A DNA stretch of 64,000 bases from Limnephilus marmoratus (lineage: Eukaryota; Arthropoda; Insecta; Trichoptera; Limnephilidae). Location: positions 22,976,770-23,040,769 of the forward strand of contig OU862923.1 in the NCBI GenBank assembly GCA_917880885.1. The letters run 5' to 3'. The notes beneath the pieces are model-generated. The model worked only from the letters and a program-made list of their open reading frames with translations, was not told where the DNA came from and did not search any database. Made by a program: the position numbers and the translations under genes. Below are positions 1 through 25,554 of the stretch, piece after piece (within the stretch, counting starts at the first letter, position 1; the number at the start of each line of letters is the position of its first letter).

Positions 1-300
1 GTTCATTAAAAGCTATGAAAAAATAATTTTAAAATAGCCGGTAACCCTACCCTAACTTAATCTATTTAAGCAATTTTTATATATTTTTTATCATCACTCT
101 TAATGACCTTTCTGAGGTGCTTCTGAGTTACAACTGCATACTCAACTAATATTTTGGTTTTTTGGAGATGACTAATTAACTGGATGATCGATGTAATAAC
201 AATACAAATTTCACGGTAAATTAAAACAGTGCGTTAAAAATCTAAATGATACATCATTGGTCCAATACCAAAGTCGCGAAACCGCATTTTGAGTTAAATA

Positions 301-458
301 TACCAAATATGGAGCGACAACGTCCTCAAAGATATATCCACCTTGGAGATTGTAAACTGGAGAGAGCTGGCACAAAACTGTGATGAGTGGAGAAAGACTC
401 TTGAGGAGGCCAAGACCCACCAGGAGTTGTAGAGCCAAGTGTGATGATGATGATGATA
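301..458 (+). mobile_element. 3' end of an RTE-like non-LTR retrotransposon
   Basis: The frame ending at the TAG at 430-432 reads WSDNVLKDI... then NWRELAQNCDEWRKTLEEA, the usual C-terminal tail of arthropod RTE-type ORFs. The stop is followed by a (GAT)n microsatellite at 442-456, as expected for an RTE 3' end. Only the 3' tail survives. Class is from the tail motif alone. Confidence 0.6.
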
Positions 459-508
459 CCAAAATTTATAATTTTAAACAGAGTATATTACTTGTCATTT
501 ATTAATAA

Positions 509-920
509 CTAGCTGGGGTACCCGACTTTGCTCAGGGAGTTGTATGAGATTGAACTGACATTCGAACCCAAGACGGATCTTGCTTTATATACCCCTACTA
601 GGTGGCCCCACTCATACAAAAAAAGACTTCAAATGGTTCACAATGTTCCAGAATATTCCACAACGTTCAAGAGTGTTTTGGAATGTTTCATAATGATCTG
701 GGATGTTCCCGAACGTTCCAAACTATACCCGAACATTTCAGAATATTCCGGGATGTTGTGGAATGCTCTCGAATGTTCTAGAAGTTTCTAGAGGGCGAAA
801 CTTCCAGCCCTTATATCTTCAAAAGCATGCCCTTCAGGTAAAAATGGGAACCTTCTTCATGGATGGGGGGATAGAGGGCTACTATACCATATACCTTTGA
901 TCGTACCAGGACTCGTTTCT
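509..920 (-). mobile_element. Helitron-like repeat rich in GAA/TTC arrays, copy 1
   Basis: On the minus strand this repeat ends at 509 with CTAG followed by T, a Helitron-type 3' end. It is a diverged copy of the plus-strand repeat at 5,030-5,338. Both share a block about the sequence CTTCCAGCCYTTATATCTTC and a Helitron-like 3' end. Bases 645-790 carry a dense, degenerate array of GAACnTTC / TTCCnGAA units. The 5' limit is approximate. No helicase/Rep coding is seen, so it would be non-autonomous. Confidence 0.5.
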
Positions 921-1021
921 GAGTTTTAGAGGGATGCATACTTTCATACGCTTTCTTTTATAATATTTATTGATTACACATTATTGTGTATAAACTACAG
1001 ATTTGATGGATTTTTTTTTCT

Positions 1022-1180
1022 TTTTACAAAGAAGGACAAACATTCCCGGTTTACGAATAATCTGAGAATTTTTGAAAATCTCCTCCTACCACCACAGTAA
1101 GCGGAAAATGTTGCTTGTGTCGTGATGGAGGACTTATGGTGGGACCCAAACGCGATGCCAACTCAGCCACTGACCGGTTT
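1022..1180 (-). mobile_element. tRNA-derived SINE-like repeat, family A copy 1
   Basis: Read on the minus strand it starts near GGTCAGTGGCTGAGTTGGCA, resembling a pol III A box (TGGCTGAGTTGGC). It matches the minus-strand repeat at 17,005-17,184 and the fragment at 36,031-36,075. In the 17 kb copy a B-box-like GTTCCATTCC follows. A SINE is the simplest explanation; no intact tRNA cloverleaf is present. Confidence 0.5.
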
Positions 1181-1375
1181 TAATCCATAAGCAGCTGGTT
1201 TAGTAATAATATATATCGATTTAAGATATCAATTCTAAACTTCATACCTCTCAATATCTCCAAGTGATGTTTTTACAGATTTGCGACTTTGGCATTTACC
1301 CATTTGGTATTTAAGCGGCGATGTGTAAATTTTTATTGCCCAGTTGTAATTGTAACCTTTGTCGATTTTTCTCAG

Positions 1376-1480
1376 GTGGAGTCACTTCTGAAAAATGGAG
1401 CCAATTTTTCTTATCTTTATGTGACCGTTGGAGGATGTGCCACGATTACTTTCATTTTCTTGATACATAACATTATGTAT
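1376..1480 (+). CDS. candidate upstream exon of the gustatory receptor gene
   Basis: An acceptor (TTTTTCTCAG) is followed by an open stretch starting VESLLKNGANFSYLYV and containing a membrane-like segment (TVGGCATITFIFLIHN). Using the donor GTACCT at 1,481 the exon is 105 bases and phase 0, which fits the next exon. The stronger-looking donor GTATGT at 1,477 would break phase. The exon is therefore tentative; the Gr exons upstream would lie before the window or were not recognised. Confidence 0.35.
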
Positions 1481-1545
1481 GTACCTACATCCAAATCATA
1501 TCGATATCAAATGTAGTTTTTCTTTATGTGGTTTTTTGTACTTAG

Positions 1546-1693
1546 CTATGCCCACTTACACTGGTGTCAATTTTATTGGTGCTTTACGAGCTGTGGACAA
1601 TTATACTACTGGTGTGCACCATCAAAGCGCTAAAATCTGAAATGGAAAGGACAAAAAGGATTCTCATTAAAATCTCTCTCAAAGGAAACTTGC
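1546..1693 (+). CDS. gustatory receptor, penultimate exon
   Basis: The exon follows ...TACTTAG and ends before GTAAGT at 1,694, phase 1. It encodes LCPLTLVSILLVLYELWTII and LLVCTIKALKSEMERTKRIL..., a transmembrane helix followed by a charged intracellular loop. This is the layout expected between TM6 and TM7 of insect gustatory receptors. Its last base joins the two leading bases of the exon at 3,551 to make a His codon, giving ...KGNL-H-PKENKIVN. Gr proteins are seven-TM ligand-gated cation channels of taste neurons. The ligand cannot be inferred from this fragment. Confidence 0.7.
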
Positions 1694-1747
1694 GTAAGTT
1701 GTTATTACTTATGTATGCATAAATACTGGAACATAGGAAGATTGATA

Positions 1748-3226
1748 CAATGACGTTATATAAAATAAATAGACTCGCCATAGTCTCACATACTCACAAT
1801 ATAATGTGGAAAGTAAGGAACACTCTTTTGTTTTCAGCGATTTTCAGTAATTTCTTAATTCAAAAGTTTATTCCTGTGTGATAAAGATAGACAATCAAAT
1901 AATGTGTGTGTATGAATGGGATGAATAAATGAGCGGGCGGCGTATTAATTTCTTCGCCGAATACTGTTTTCACATCACGGGTGTGACTGAGATAACAAGA
2001 TACTCTCACTCGGTTACACTACGCACAGGGGAGGGTAAAGGCGGGTAAAACAAGACACACGGGCAAATATTTTTTTATTATAATTATATGAGTTATCATT
2101 AGTAATACAATATTGGTACTATTATAGTAGTATTGTTAAAAACATATTTTATTATACAGTACAGGTCATAGGTTCAAATGAATATACAAATCTATTTAGG
2201 TACAATTTTCATCAACGACATTATAAAATGCTTCCATTATGCAAATGTTCTACTCTTCGCTGATGACATCAAAATATTTCTTCCTTTTAACGCCTTATTG
2301 ACTGCTTTAAATTACAAAAAGATCTGTACAGGCTTAACCCGTTGAATAGCACGAGACCATATTTGTCCCAGCTCACACAGGTCTCATATAAATCACTGTA
2401 ACTCCCTTACTAACAGAGTGAGAAATATGTTCTAAACGGTGTTAGAAAGACAAAATATATTTAATTTTTATATATTTATATATATACACGCTTTATATTC
2501 AAATCTAAAAATGACCACCAAAAAAGTAAAACGTACAGTTTTGAATAGCAATTTGAATTTTTTTTAAATTTTTAGGATTTTATTAGGTAATTATTTTCAT
2601 ATGAAATGACAAAAAATTATATTTATTAACAGAGCTTAACTACAACTAGCGTGTTTACGTGTATTAAATTATAGTGTCTTGTCATTGTCAGCAAGGAAGC
2701 TCGGTTCGAGCGTTATGACAATTCAAACATAATTAAGTTAATTAACGATTTACCCTTTGTACGTTTTACCCCATCTTTCCCAAAAGAAGAAAACGAGTGC
2801 GGGACGCTGTGTGAACCGACCTACTGTTAGCAGGTTGTCTTTGTTATGCTTGTTACTTTTTGATGCAACGTTCTCTGTCTCGTAATGACGTGTAAAACCG
2901 CGAGCGGGAAACATGAAAATAAATTGTAATATTTATAATAATCAATAATATTAAGTAATTTGCGTGTACTTACAAATGAAGTGTTATTCCTTCGCCTTTA
3001 CTATTAATTGCAGTGTAATTGAAACATTTTCTCATCACACAGGAGGGCATTTTGACACTTTTTAAAATGCAATTTACTTACTGGTAAGTACTGGTAAGAC
3101 GCAACCTTACTTGACGCGTAGCAGTTTAGTACTAAAGTACTAGAAATCGAGTACTCTACAATTGTCTGGTTGTTGGCTTCCCATTTTGAGATTTCTACCC
3201 CGCGTCTAAAGTATGTAACGTCTTTG
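1748..3226 (+). mobile_element. non-autonomous hAT-type transposon, copy 1
   Basis: Inverted ends CAATGACGTTATATA and (reverse complement) CAAAGACGTTACATA are flanked by a perfect 8-base duplication GATTGATA at 1,740-1,747 and 3,227-3,234. An 8-bp duplication is typical of hAT. It lies in the last intron of the Gr gene. The shorter copy at 9,667-10,282 is in opposite orientation and shares both ends. No transposase was recognised; a LINE fragment sits inside. Confidence 0.75.
2202..2335 (+). mobile_element. LINE reverse-transcriptase fragment with FADD motif
   Basis: The frame reads TIFINDIIKCFHYANVLLFA followed by DDIKIFLPFN. This is the conserved RT block around the catalytic F/Y-A-D-D of Jockey/CR1-superfamily LINEs. 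It is a short relic inside the hAT element at 1,748-3,226, so either the LINE landed there or the hAT element carries it. Confidence 0.55.
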
Positions 3227-3354
3227 GATTGATAGGACATTGAAAGAAGGGTAAATGGAGGACTGAATGCAGTATCTAGTTGTTAATTAAAATATGTCAA
3301 AGAAAGACTTAGTGCAGTCGAAATGGAATTCTGATACCAATCTTTACTTACACA

Positions 3355-3506
3355 TCAGTCAAGTTATAAATACTCGAGTTGGGTCATGTCAGGAGTTAAC
3401 ATAACAGAAGAGAATGTACGAAAGAAGTAAGGAGTGTTTGCCAAGACCGAATTGTATGGTGGTCTTTCCTACCTGTCAACCCCTATGGCTTGATGTTTGG
3501 TTAGTA
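3355..3506 (+). mobile_element. RTE 3' end fragment
   Basis: The sequence from CTCGAGTTGGGTCATGTC through GCCAAGACCGAATTGTATGG to TTGGTTAG matches, with divergence, the RTE 3' ends at 10,960-11,190 (+) and 60,020-60,410 (-). It ends just before the last Gr exon (3,551). Confidence 0.55.
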
Positions 3507-3550
3507 TGTGAATGGAAGTAAACTGATAGAAATATTATATTTTGTTTTAG

Positions 3551-3747
3551 ATCCAAAGGAGAATAAAATTGTCAACATATTCATCAAGTATTTACTTATG
3601 AAGGACATTAAAATAACAGCAGGAAACTTATTCAACATAGACTTTGCTTTGGTCTACGCTTTGGTTGCTTCTCTCACCAGCTACACTATTGTCCTGCTAC
3701 AATTTATAGTAGACAGAAATTTTAGCGACTACAATGTTCGGGCCTGA
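3551..3747 (+). CDS. gustatory receptor, final exon with TM7 and stop
   Basis: The exon follows TTTTGTTTTAG and ends at TGA (3,745-3,747). It encodes PKENKIVNIFIKYLLMKDIK, ITAGNLFNIDFALVYALVAS, LTSYTIVLLQF and a short tail ending YNVRA. The block A-G-x-F-x-I-D-x-x-L-V followed by a T-Y-x-V-x-L-x-Q-F-like motif (here SYTIVLLQF) is the signature of TM7 in insect gustatory receptors. Phase matches the exon ending at 1,693. The 1.86-kb intron holds the hAT element at 1,748-3,226. The gene looks intact at its 3' end, but its 5' part is not seen, so whether it is functional is open. Confidence 0.8.
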
Positions 3748-3749
3748 AG

Positions 3750-4127
3750 AAACAGCAATTGATATAACACCAGGCGTTAGGTTCCTATTTGGGCATCGCC
3801 CCTTCATACAACACTGGACTTTGGTCACGGGTCCGTATAACACCAGACTTCGGATTTCTACCCGGGTGTTATAATACGTGGACATTATTATTTTGATATT
3901 TAGTGAAAAATATAATAAATTTATTTATTTTCAACTAACTTCAAGAACTCTTTGTGAATGTATCAAAGCCAGCAGAAATTTCCAGAGCGGAATTCGCATA
4001 TTCGCGACTCATATTACAAAATATAGATTATTATATGAGAACAATAAAATATTTCATGTATGCATTTGTTATTTATATTTTATAACCATTTGTACATGTA
4101 TTGATAATTTAAATAAATTAATTTAAT
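3750..4127. other. 3' flank of the Gr gene, no recognised feature
   Basis: AT-rich sequence after the Gr stop codon. Several AATAAA-like words occur (for example near 4,110), so it may contain the 3' UTR. No coding or repeat signature was recognised. Confidence 0.4.
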
Positions 4128-4279
4128 TAAATGCAATTTTCTACTGGTAACACACGACCTTACTCGACGAGTGACAGTTTAGTACTAAAGTACTAGAAAT
4201 CGAGACCAGTGCAATTGTCTTGCTTTTGACTTCCCATTTTGAGATTTCTACCCCTCGTCTACAGTATGTAACATCTTTG
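4128..4279 (+). mobile_element. right-end fragment of the hAT family
   Basis: About 150 bases match the right ends of the elements at 1,748-3,226 and 9,667-10,282, including the shared GTTTAGTACTAAAGTACTAG block and the terminal AACATCTTTG. The left end and an 8-base duplication are missing. The following ~750 bases (4,280-5,029) are AT-rich and show nothing further. Confidence 0.6.
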
Positions 4280-5029
4280 TGTACATATAAGTTTATATTG
4301 ATTACTTACTATTTTTTTATATTTTTCCACAATAAACGTCTCTGTTACGAACATATGCAGTATTTAGTATAGTTTACGTTATAAATTGGCGCCCATCGTG
4401 GGGCTGTGATAAAAAAACTGTTATTTTATGCAATTTCTCCGAATTTTTCAAATTGGTAAGCAACTCAAATGGCTTCACTCGGTAGATGATGTGCAACAAT
4501 GTTATTTAATTTATCGTTGTATTCTGAACACAAAACAAGTTAATATGCGGTGAATTAAAACTACACTCAGAACATAAAAATAGTTTTTCTTTGATTCTGG
4601 CATTAAATAAATAGTCTGCACCTAGAATTTTATAACTGATCTCGATTAAGATAATGTTTCCCTTCAAATTGTGTCAGCAGATGAATCCACAATTGGAATT
4701 TTACATTCTGAAAACTGGTTTAACCCTTCGAATAATAAGAAAAAAATATTTTAAACTTTAGCCTGTCAAAATTCCCAATTTTTTTTACCCTTTTGTTATA
4801 AAATCTAGATAAAATAATTTTTCCCACGTGCTTATTAGAACATTTTTGTTTCTGAATATTAAAATTTTGATATTGGAAATGTAAATTGGCTCAAAAATAC
4901 ACACCTGCGAATATTCGAATTGAAATATTTAAAATAGAAAAAACTCAAAATTTTAAATTTGCAGCTTATAAAAAATATGAATATATATATACTTATATAT
5001 ATTATTAAAGAAAGTCCAAAAAAACGTGC

Positions 5030-5338
5030 GATCCACAAAAACGAGTTCCGGTACGATCAAGGGAGTTATATGGTGTGGTAGATCTCTACCCCCCACCAGG
5101 ATGACGGTTCCCCTTTTTACAGCACGTGCTTTTGAAGATATAAAGGCTGGAAGTTTCACCCTCTTGAAATTTCTAGAACAGTCTTCCGGAGAAGGTTCGA
5201 TAGAGCTCTAGAAAGTTCTGGAAGGAGGGGCGGAGTATGTCGTGGAATGTTCGGGAATAGGGAATCGGGAACATCATTGTAGAACATTCCAGAACACTAT
5301 CGAATATTGTCTTGAGCGAAGCTGGGTAACCCTGCTAG
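5030..5338 (+). mobile_element. Helitron-like repeat rich in GAA/TTC arrays, copy 2
   Basis: This is the plus-strand counterpart of 509-920. It ends with GAGCGAAGCTGGGTAACC then CTGCTAG and a following T, a CTAG^T Helitron-like terminus. Bases 5,160-5,315 hold many GAAnnTTC-type palindromes (TTCTAGAA, GTTCTGGAA, GAACATTCCAGAAC). No protein is encoded. The stretch 5,339-5,976 after it shows no recognisable feature. Confidence 0.5.
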
Positions 5339-5980
5339 TAAACAAAAGAAAGAGTTGGATTCGTCAACTAAAGTATCGCAGAACATTTTCAAATAATTAT
5401 TATACATTTAAAAAAATAACTTATTTTACAGAAATTTATTTTTCTTTAAATAAATTAAAGCTTGAACAACGAATCAAATAATCAATCAAACATACAATTA
5501 CATAAACAAAAAATGTTAATAAAATATTTATAACTGACGTCGCTAGTCACTCATGATCCAGCAATGAATGAAACCCTCTTAGAATTGTCAATTACATCAC
5601 ATCGTCCACGGACCTCTCTCAATCATTCTCACTGTAAATTAAGCATAAGCAATCCAAACGAAAAAGAAAATACGGGGAATTCTTCCAATTTACTACATAC
5701 GATCTTGCCAGTCACTACAGTGATCAAGATGACATTATTATTTATTCATTAAAAGAAATGGGATTCCCCGGTTTCGTCACAGAATAAGTAATGAAAAATT
5801 CCGTGCTCATTTCAATCGGTCCGAATCGTAGGTTCGACAAAAACATGAATTGAAATGATTTAAATTTTTAGAAGATAACATTATTATTCATTGTGAAAAT
5901 TTTCCGCCCCTCCCCCACGCTACGCCACTGTGTAGGCTGTACTTGCAGTAGCTTAGCCAGTAGGTACGAAATCCCATTAA

Positions 5981-6400
5981 GGCTCTGCAACCGGGCACGA
6001 AAAGAAGAAGATGGAGAGATACGAAATTACGAATGTTAGAGAGCGCTAACATTTACATCGACAAAATCGATGCGAAAGTTGCGAAAATGCTTTATAAAAC
6101 ACGACTCGTTTAAAATAGAGCAAAAATCTCGCGGGCATTGTCTTGAACAGCATTTAAGGAAACACTGTTAATTTTTTGATACATATAACTTGTAAAATAA
6201 CTGAAACAAACTTGTTTAAAATAATTTTTGAAGCATACTTTGCGATTTTTTTCTATCGAGGGAATTTTATATATTTTGCGTTCGGCGCGGGCAATGTCTA
6301 GATATTATCTTCAAGAATAACATATATTTTAAGAGCTTTAAAATTTAACGTGTTTAAGGGAAATATGTAAGAAATCGGCCGAACTTCGGGTTGCGGGGCC
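5981..6400. mobile_element. piggyBac-type MITE with TTAA duplication, copy 1
   Basis: The element is flanked by TTAA at 5,977-5,980 and 6,401-6,404. Terminal inverted repeats are GGCTCTGCAACCGG on the left and GGCCCCGCAACCCG (reverse complement of the right end). It is 420 bp and matches copies at 42,358-42,775 and 53,063-53,414. It ends about 260 bp upstream of the MCM9 start codon. Confidence 0.8.
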
Positions 6401-6666
6401 TTAATAATTTTGATAATGTATTATACCTCTAATTTATGGTAAAAAAGATCGATAAAATATCGATGTTCTCGACCATCCCACCACCTCATATTTATGTATT
6501 TATCTATGGTACCGCTGTCATGCTTTTGTCAACCTAATTTGTTTTGAATTTTTGAAATCACAAAAACTTTTACTAATTATGTATTATAAAATATCATTTG
6601 ATGACATTAACATAAAATAGTAATAAAGTGATTGTGTTTTTTGTGGTTGTTATTTGATTTGCCGCA

Positions 6667-22588
<15,922 letters not shown>

Positions 22589-22950
22589 ACGATAAAGTAA
22601 ATATTTCATAGAGTTTATTTATCTATGTTGAATCATGTTGTTTTGTTATTATGTACTACAATCTACAATTGTTTGTTACAGTTTTTACATGAATAGTGTT
22701 TTATAGCACATCCTGATCCAAAAACTTTTCTATTGAATGTTTTTTTTTTAGTGAAACTTGTACACTGTTATATGTGGTTACGAAATTTACTTATATATAC
22801 ATACATATTATATATATTCAAAATCTTTAAATTTTACTTGTACACACACATCAAATTCTTCAAAATTTATGCAGCACATCGTAGCATTATATTTGTCTCC
22901 CTTCTATTAGTAATAATTGTAAACAGTTATCTACGACTGTTAATATGTTA

Positions 22951-24066
22951 CTAGCTTTTACCCGCGACTTCGCTCACATCGTATTAGGGAGAAATTACAG
23001 TACAAAGAATTTTCCCATCTGAATGAAATCGACGCTCCCGAAGAACAATGCCGGGTCTGCTTAATTGAAAATCGTTCTATGGGCTTATTTAACCACACGA
23101 TTTTTGCCATACATTGGCGCCATTTTAAATGTCTCCGATTGCTTTTCGGATAAGAAAGGCAATTATCTCCTTGATTCGGCAATTAAAATTTTTATTTTTT
23201 TTATTTTTTATATTTGGAGCTCCCACGTTTCTTATTTTTAACTTAAAACAAAGCTATTGAAATGCTCTATCTATTATAACAAATCGTTATAATAGATAGA
23301 GTTCGGATTTTATATAAAATCCGAACTATTTTACAACAATGTTAAAAATAATTTTTTTCACCCAGAATTTCTGATCAGGTGTTTACGGTTAAAAATAAGT
23401 CCCTTTTCCATAGATATGCACCTTTCATTATCAAGTATACCACAGACAAATACAGAAATCGAAAATATTCTATGTTGACTCGAATAAGTACCTCTCACGG
23501 CAGTTTCAAAGTAACTACCACGCAGGATTCGCGCGGTTATAAATTTAACGATTTTTTAATACTGTTGTTATAAATCCTACGAATATGAGATAAACGGTAA
23601 AATACAGGTTAATTCATTGGTTATATAGCACTATAAAAAGTCTCCACGTTAAAATTCGAAGGTATGATTTTTTAATGTTGGTGAAAAATTTTAAAAATGA
23701 TCTTCTGAAAATGTCGAGCAAATGGAGAAAAAGTTTTAAAATGCACTGTCGCTACAGTGGTTATTGGCTTTTGTTGAGTCTGTATTTTCAGAATTTTGAC
23801 TGAATTGCCAAATATCAAAACAACACCATCTTTCAAAACTGCAGAAACAAAAATTTAACAGCTCTACTGCAAAACTATAAAATCGCGCATCTGTCATTGT
23901 TCTTCGGGGCCCTCGAAATGTTTTTCCAGGATGAAAAGTAGCCTATATCACTTCCCATTTCTCGCAACTATCCCTACGTAAAAAATTATGTCGATCAGTC
24001 GCTCAGTTGTGACGTGAAAGAAGGACAGACAAACAAACACACTTTCACATTTATAATATTAGTTAC
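22951..24066 (-). mobile_element. Helitron-like repeat (ACCCGCGACTTCGCTC family)
   Basis: Read on the minus strand it starts near ACTAATATTATAAATGTGAA at 24,066 and ends GAGCGAAGTCGCGGGTAAAA then GCTAG before a T. The end has a small GCGA/TCGC hairpin about 12 bases before CTAG, as in Helitrons. The family is very common in lepidopteran DNA as far as I recall. No protein is encoded. Two perfect hairpins lie inside (23,266-23,326). Confidence 0.5.
23266..23326. repeat. two adjacent perfect hairpins
   Basis: TCTATCTATTATAAC pairs with GTTATAATAGATAGA across a 5-base loop (23,266-23,300). It is followed at once by the 26-base perfect palindrome GTTCGGATTTTAT and its complement (23,301-23,326). 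Confidence 0.8.
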
Positions 24067-24520
24067 ATATTAAATTAATTATTAGCTCAATGTAAAAAAC
24101 ATAATAAATAAAAATAAAACAAGGAAAATCAGGAATTTTAATAATTACATAATACAATAATCATAACAGATTTCAGCAGTAAACAAAGCATTTTTACATA
24201 TGTTCGCACATCCCGTAGAAAATGTTGTAAATAAAAAAAAGTCAACTTTACAGTAGAGCGAAAACAAATAATAATGAATGATAAACAAGCGGTCTCGTCC
24301 AAAAGAGACACTAGCGACATTTCGCAGAAATGGGGTAATCTAACTTAAATACGGTTTTCGACGGGCGTAGATATCACAATCACTTTACTATTCAGAGATA
24401 AAACGCAAAACAAAATTTTGACTTAAAACCCTTTTCTATGGGATGTGCTTATGTACTACATATATAACATAATAATTTAATAAAATGCCCCAATAGAGAC
24501 ATCCAGTAGTTCCACATAAA

Positions 24521-25350
24521 AGGGTCAGTCAAAAACTAATGCCTCCTATTTTTTCTACTTAAAATAAAGTTAGTTAAGTGAAAGACAGCGTTCTGTGATT
24601 GAATTCTTGAATCCAGAAGGTGCAACGCCCATTCACATTCTCATGAAGGACTGAATAATGTGTACGGTGATGCAACATGGGTTCATTTTTTGAACCTGAA
24701 TCAAAGAAGCGGTCAATGGAATGGCATCACACAAACTCACCGAGGATGAAAAAACTAAAAACTCTGCAATTGGCAGGGAAAGTTATGGTAACAGTATTCC
24801 GGGATGGTGTGTTTATGATTGATTTTTTGAAGCAGGGAAGCACAATAAATTCTGTCCAATACGTCACAAAGAAGCTTAAAAAGCTTAAAGCACATCTTCA
24901 GCGAGTTCACCCAACAAAAGCTATGGCAGATGTTCTTCTTTACATGGCAAGGCAAGACCACACACCAGTCGTCACACCACTGAAGAGATTGTGAAAATTG
25001 GATATGTAGTTTTGCCTCATCCTTCATACAGCCCTGACCAGGCGCCATCAGATTTCCATCTGTTCGGGCGCTAAAAGAGCTCATTGTGGGATTCACTTTG
25101 AAGATGAGGAGACTGTGAAAACGTCAGTGAGTCAATGGCTTAGGAAGCAGGACCGTGCTTTTTACCACTCTGGGATGCATGCTCTTGTTAAAAGATGGAC
25201 CAAAACTGTGGAAATGGACGGAGATTATATTGAAAAGTGACAAGTTAATAATCAAAAGTGCATATAATTGCATTTTAATTTGTTAACAATTAAAAGGAAA
25301 AAAATATGAGGCATTTTGGAAAAAAAATAAAAGTTTTTGACTATATTTAG
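24521..25350 (+). pseudogene. degraded mariner transposon
   Basis: Inverted ends AGTCAAAAACT (24,527-24,537 and inverted at 25,332-25,342) bound a broken transposase. Recognisable pieces are AGKVMVTVFRDGVFMIDFLK, QGSTINSVQYVTKKLKKLKA, then in shifted frames YSPDQAPSDFHLF and a C-terminal part near 25,080-25,240. Mariner transposases are DD34D enzymes; the catalytic residues lie in stretches broken by frameshifts, so the copy is dead. It sits just beyond the stop codon of the minus-strand DUF1091 gene, between it and MCM9. Confidence 0.8.
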
Positions 25351-25380
25351 TTAATTGTGTGACTGACGTTTTTCTTTCTA

Positions 25381-25554
25381 TCAGTTTCGCTTTGTTGACC
25401 TCAGTAGAACATTGAAACAAATTTCCCCAGCAACTATGGTTTTACTTGTGTTGGTGAGTACAAATTCTTGGGTATACTTCCACCTGCCTTGAGGCCAGCC
25501 CATCAGAATTGTGGATTCAGTAAATACCATGTCTTTCATATAAATAGGGCCAAC
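25381..25554 (-). CDS. DUF1091 gene A, exon 4 (residues 131-187)
   Basis: After acceptor GTTTTTCAG it encodes VGPIYMKDMVFTESTILMGW, PQGRWKYTQEFVLTNTSKTI and VAGEICFNVLLRSTKRN, ending in TGA. The aliphatic final strand with one Cys is typical of the family C-terminus. Confidence 0.8.
   Translation of the reverse strand, partial: VGPIYMKDMVFTESTILMGWPQGRWKYTQEFVLTNTSKTIVAGEICFNVLLRSTKRN

Noticed and set aside
211..462. Minus-strand 83-codon frame
   Set aside because: Antisense of the RTE tail at 301-458.
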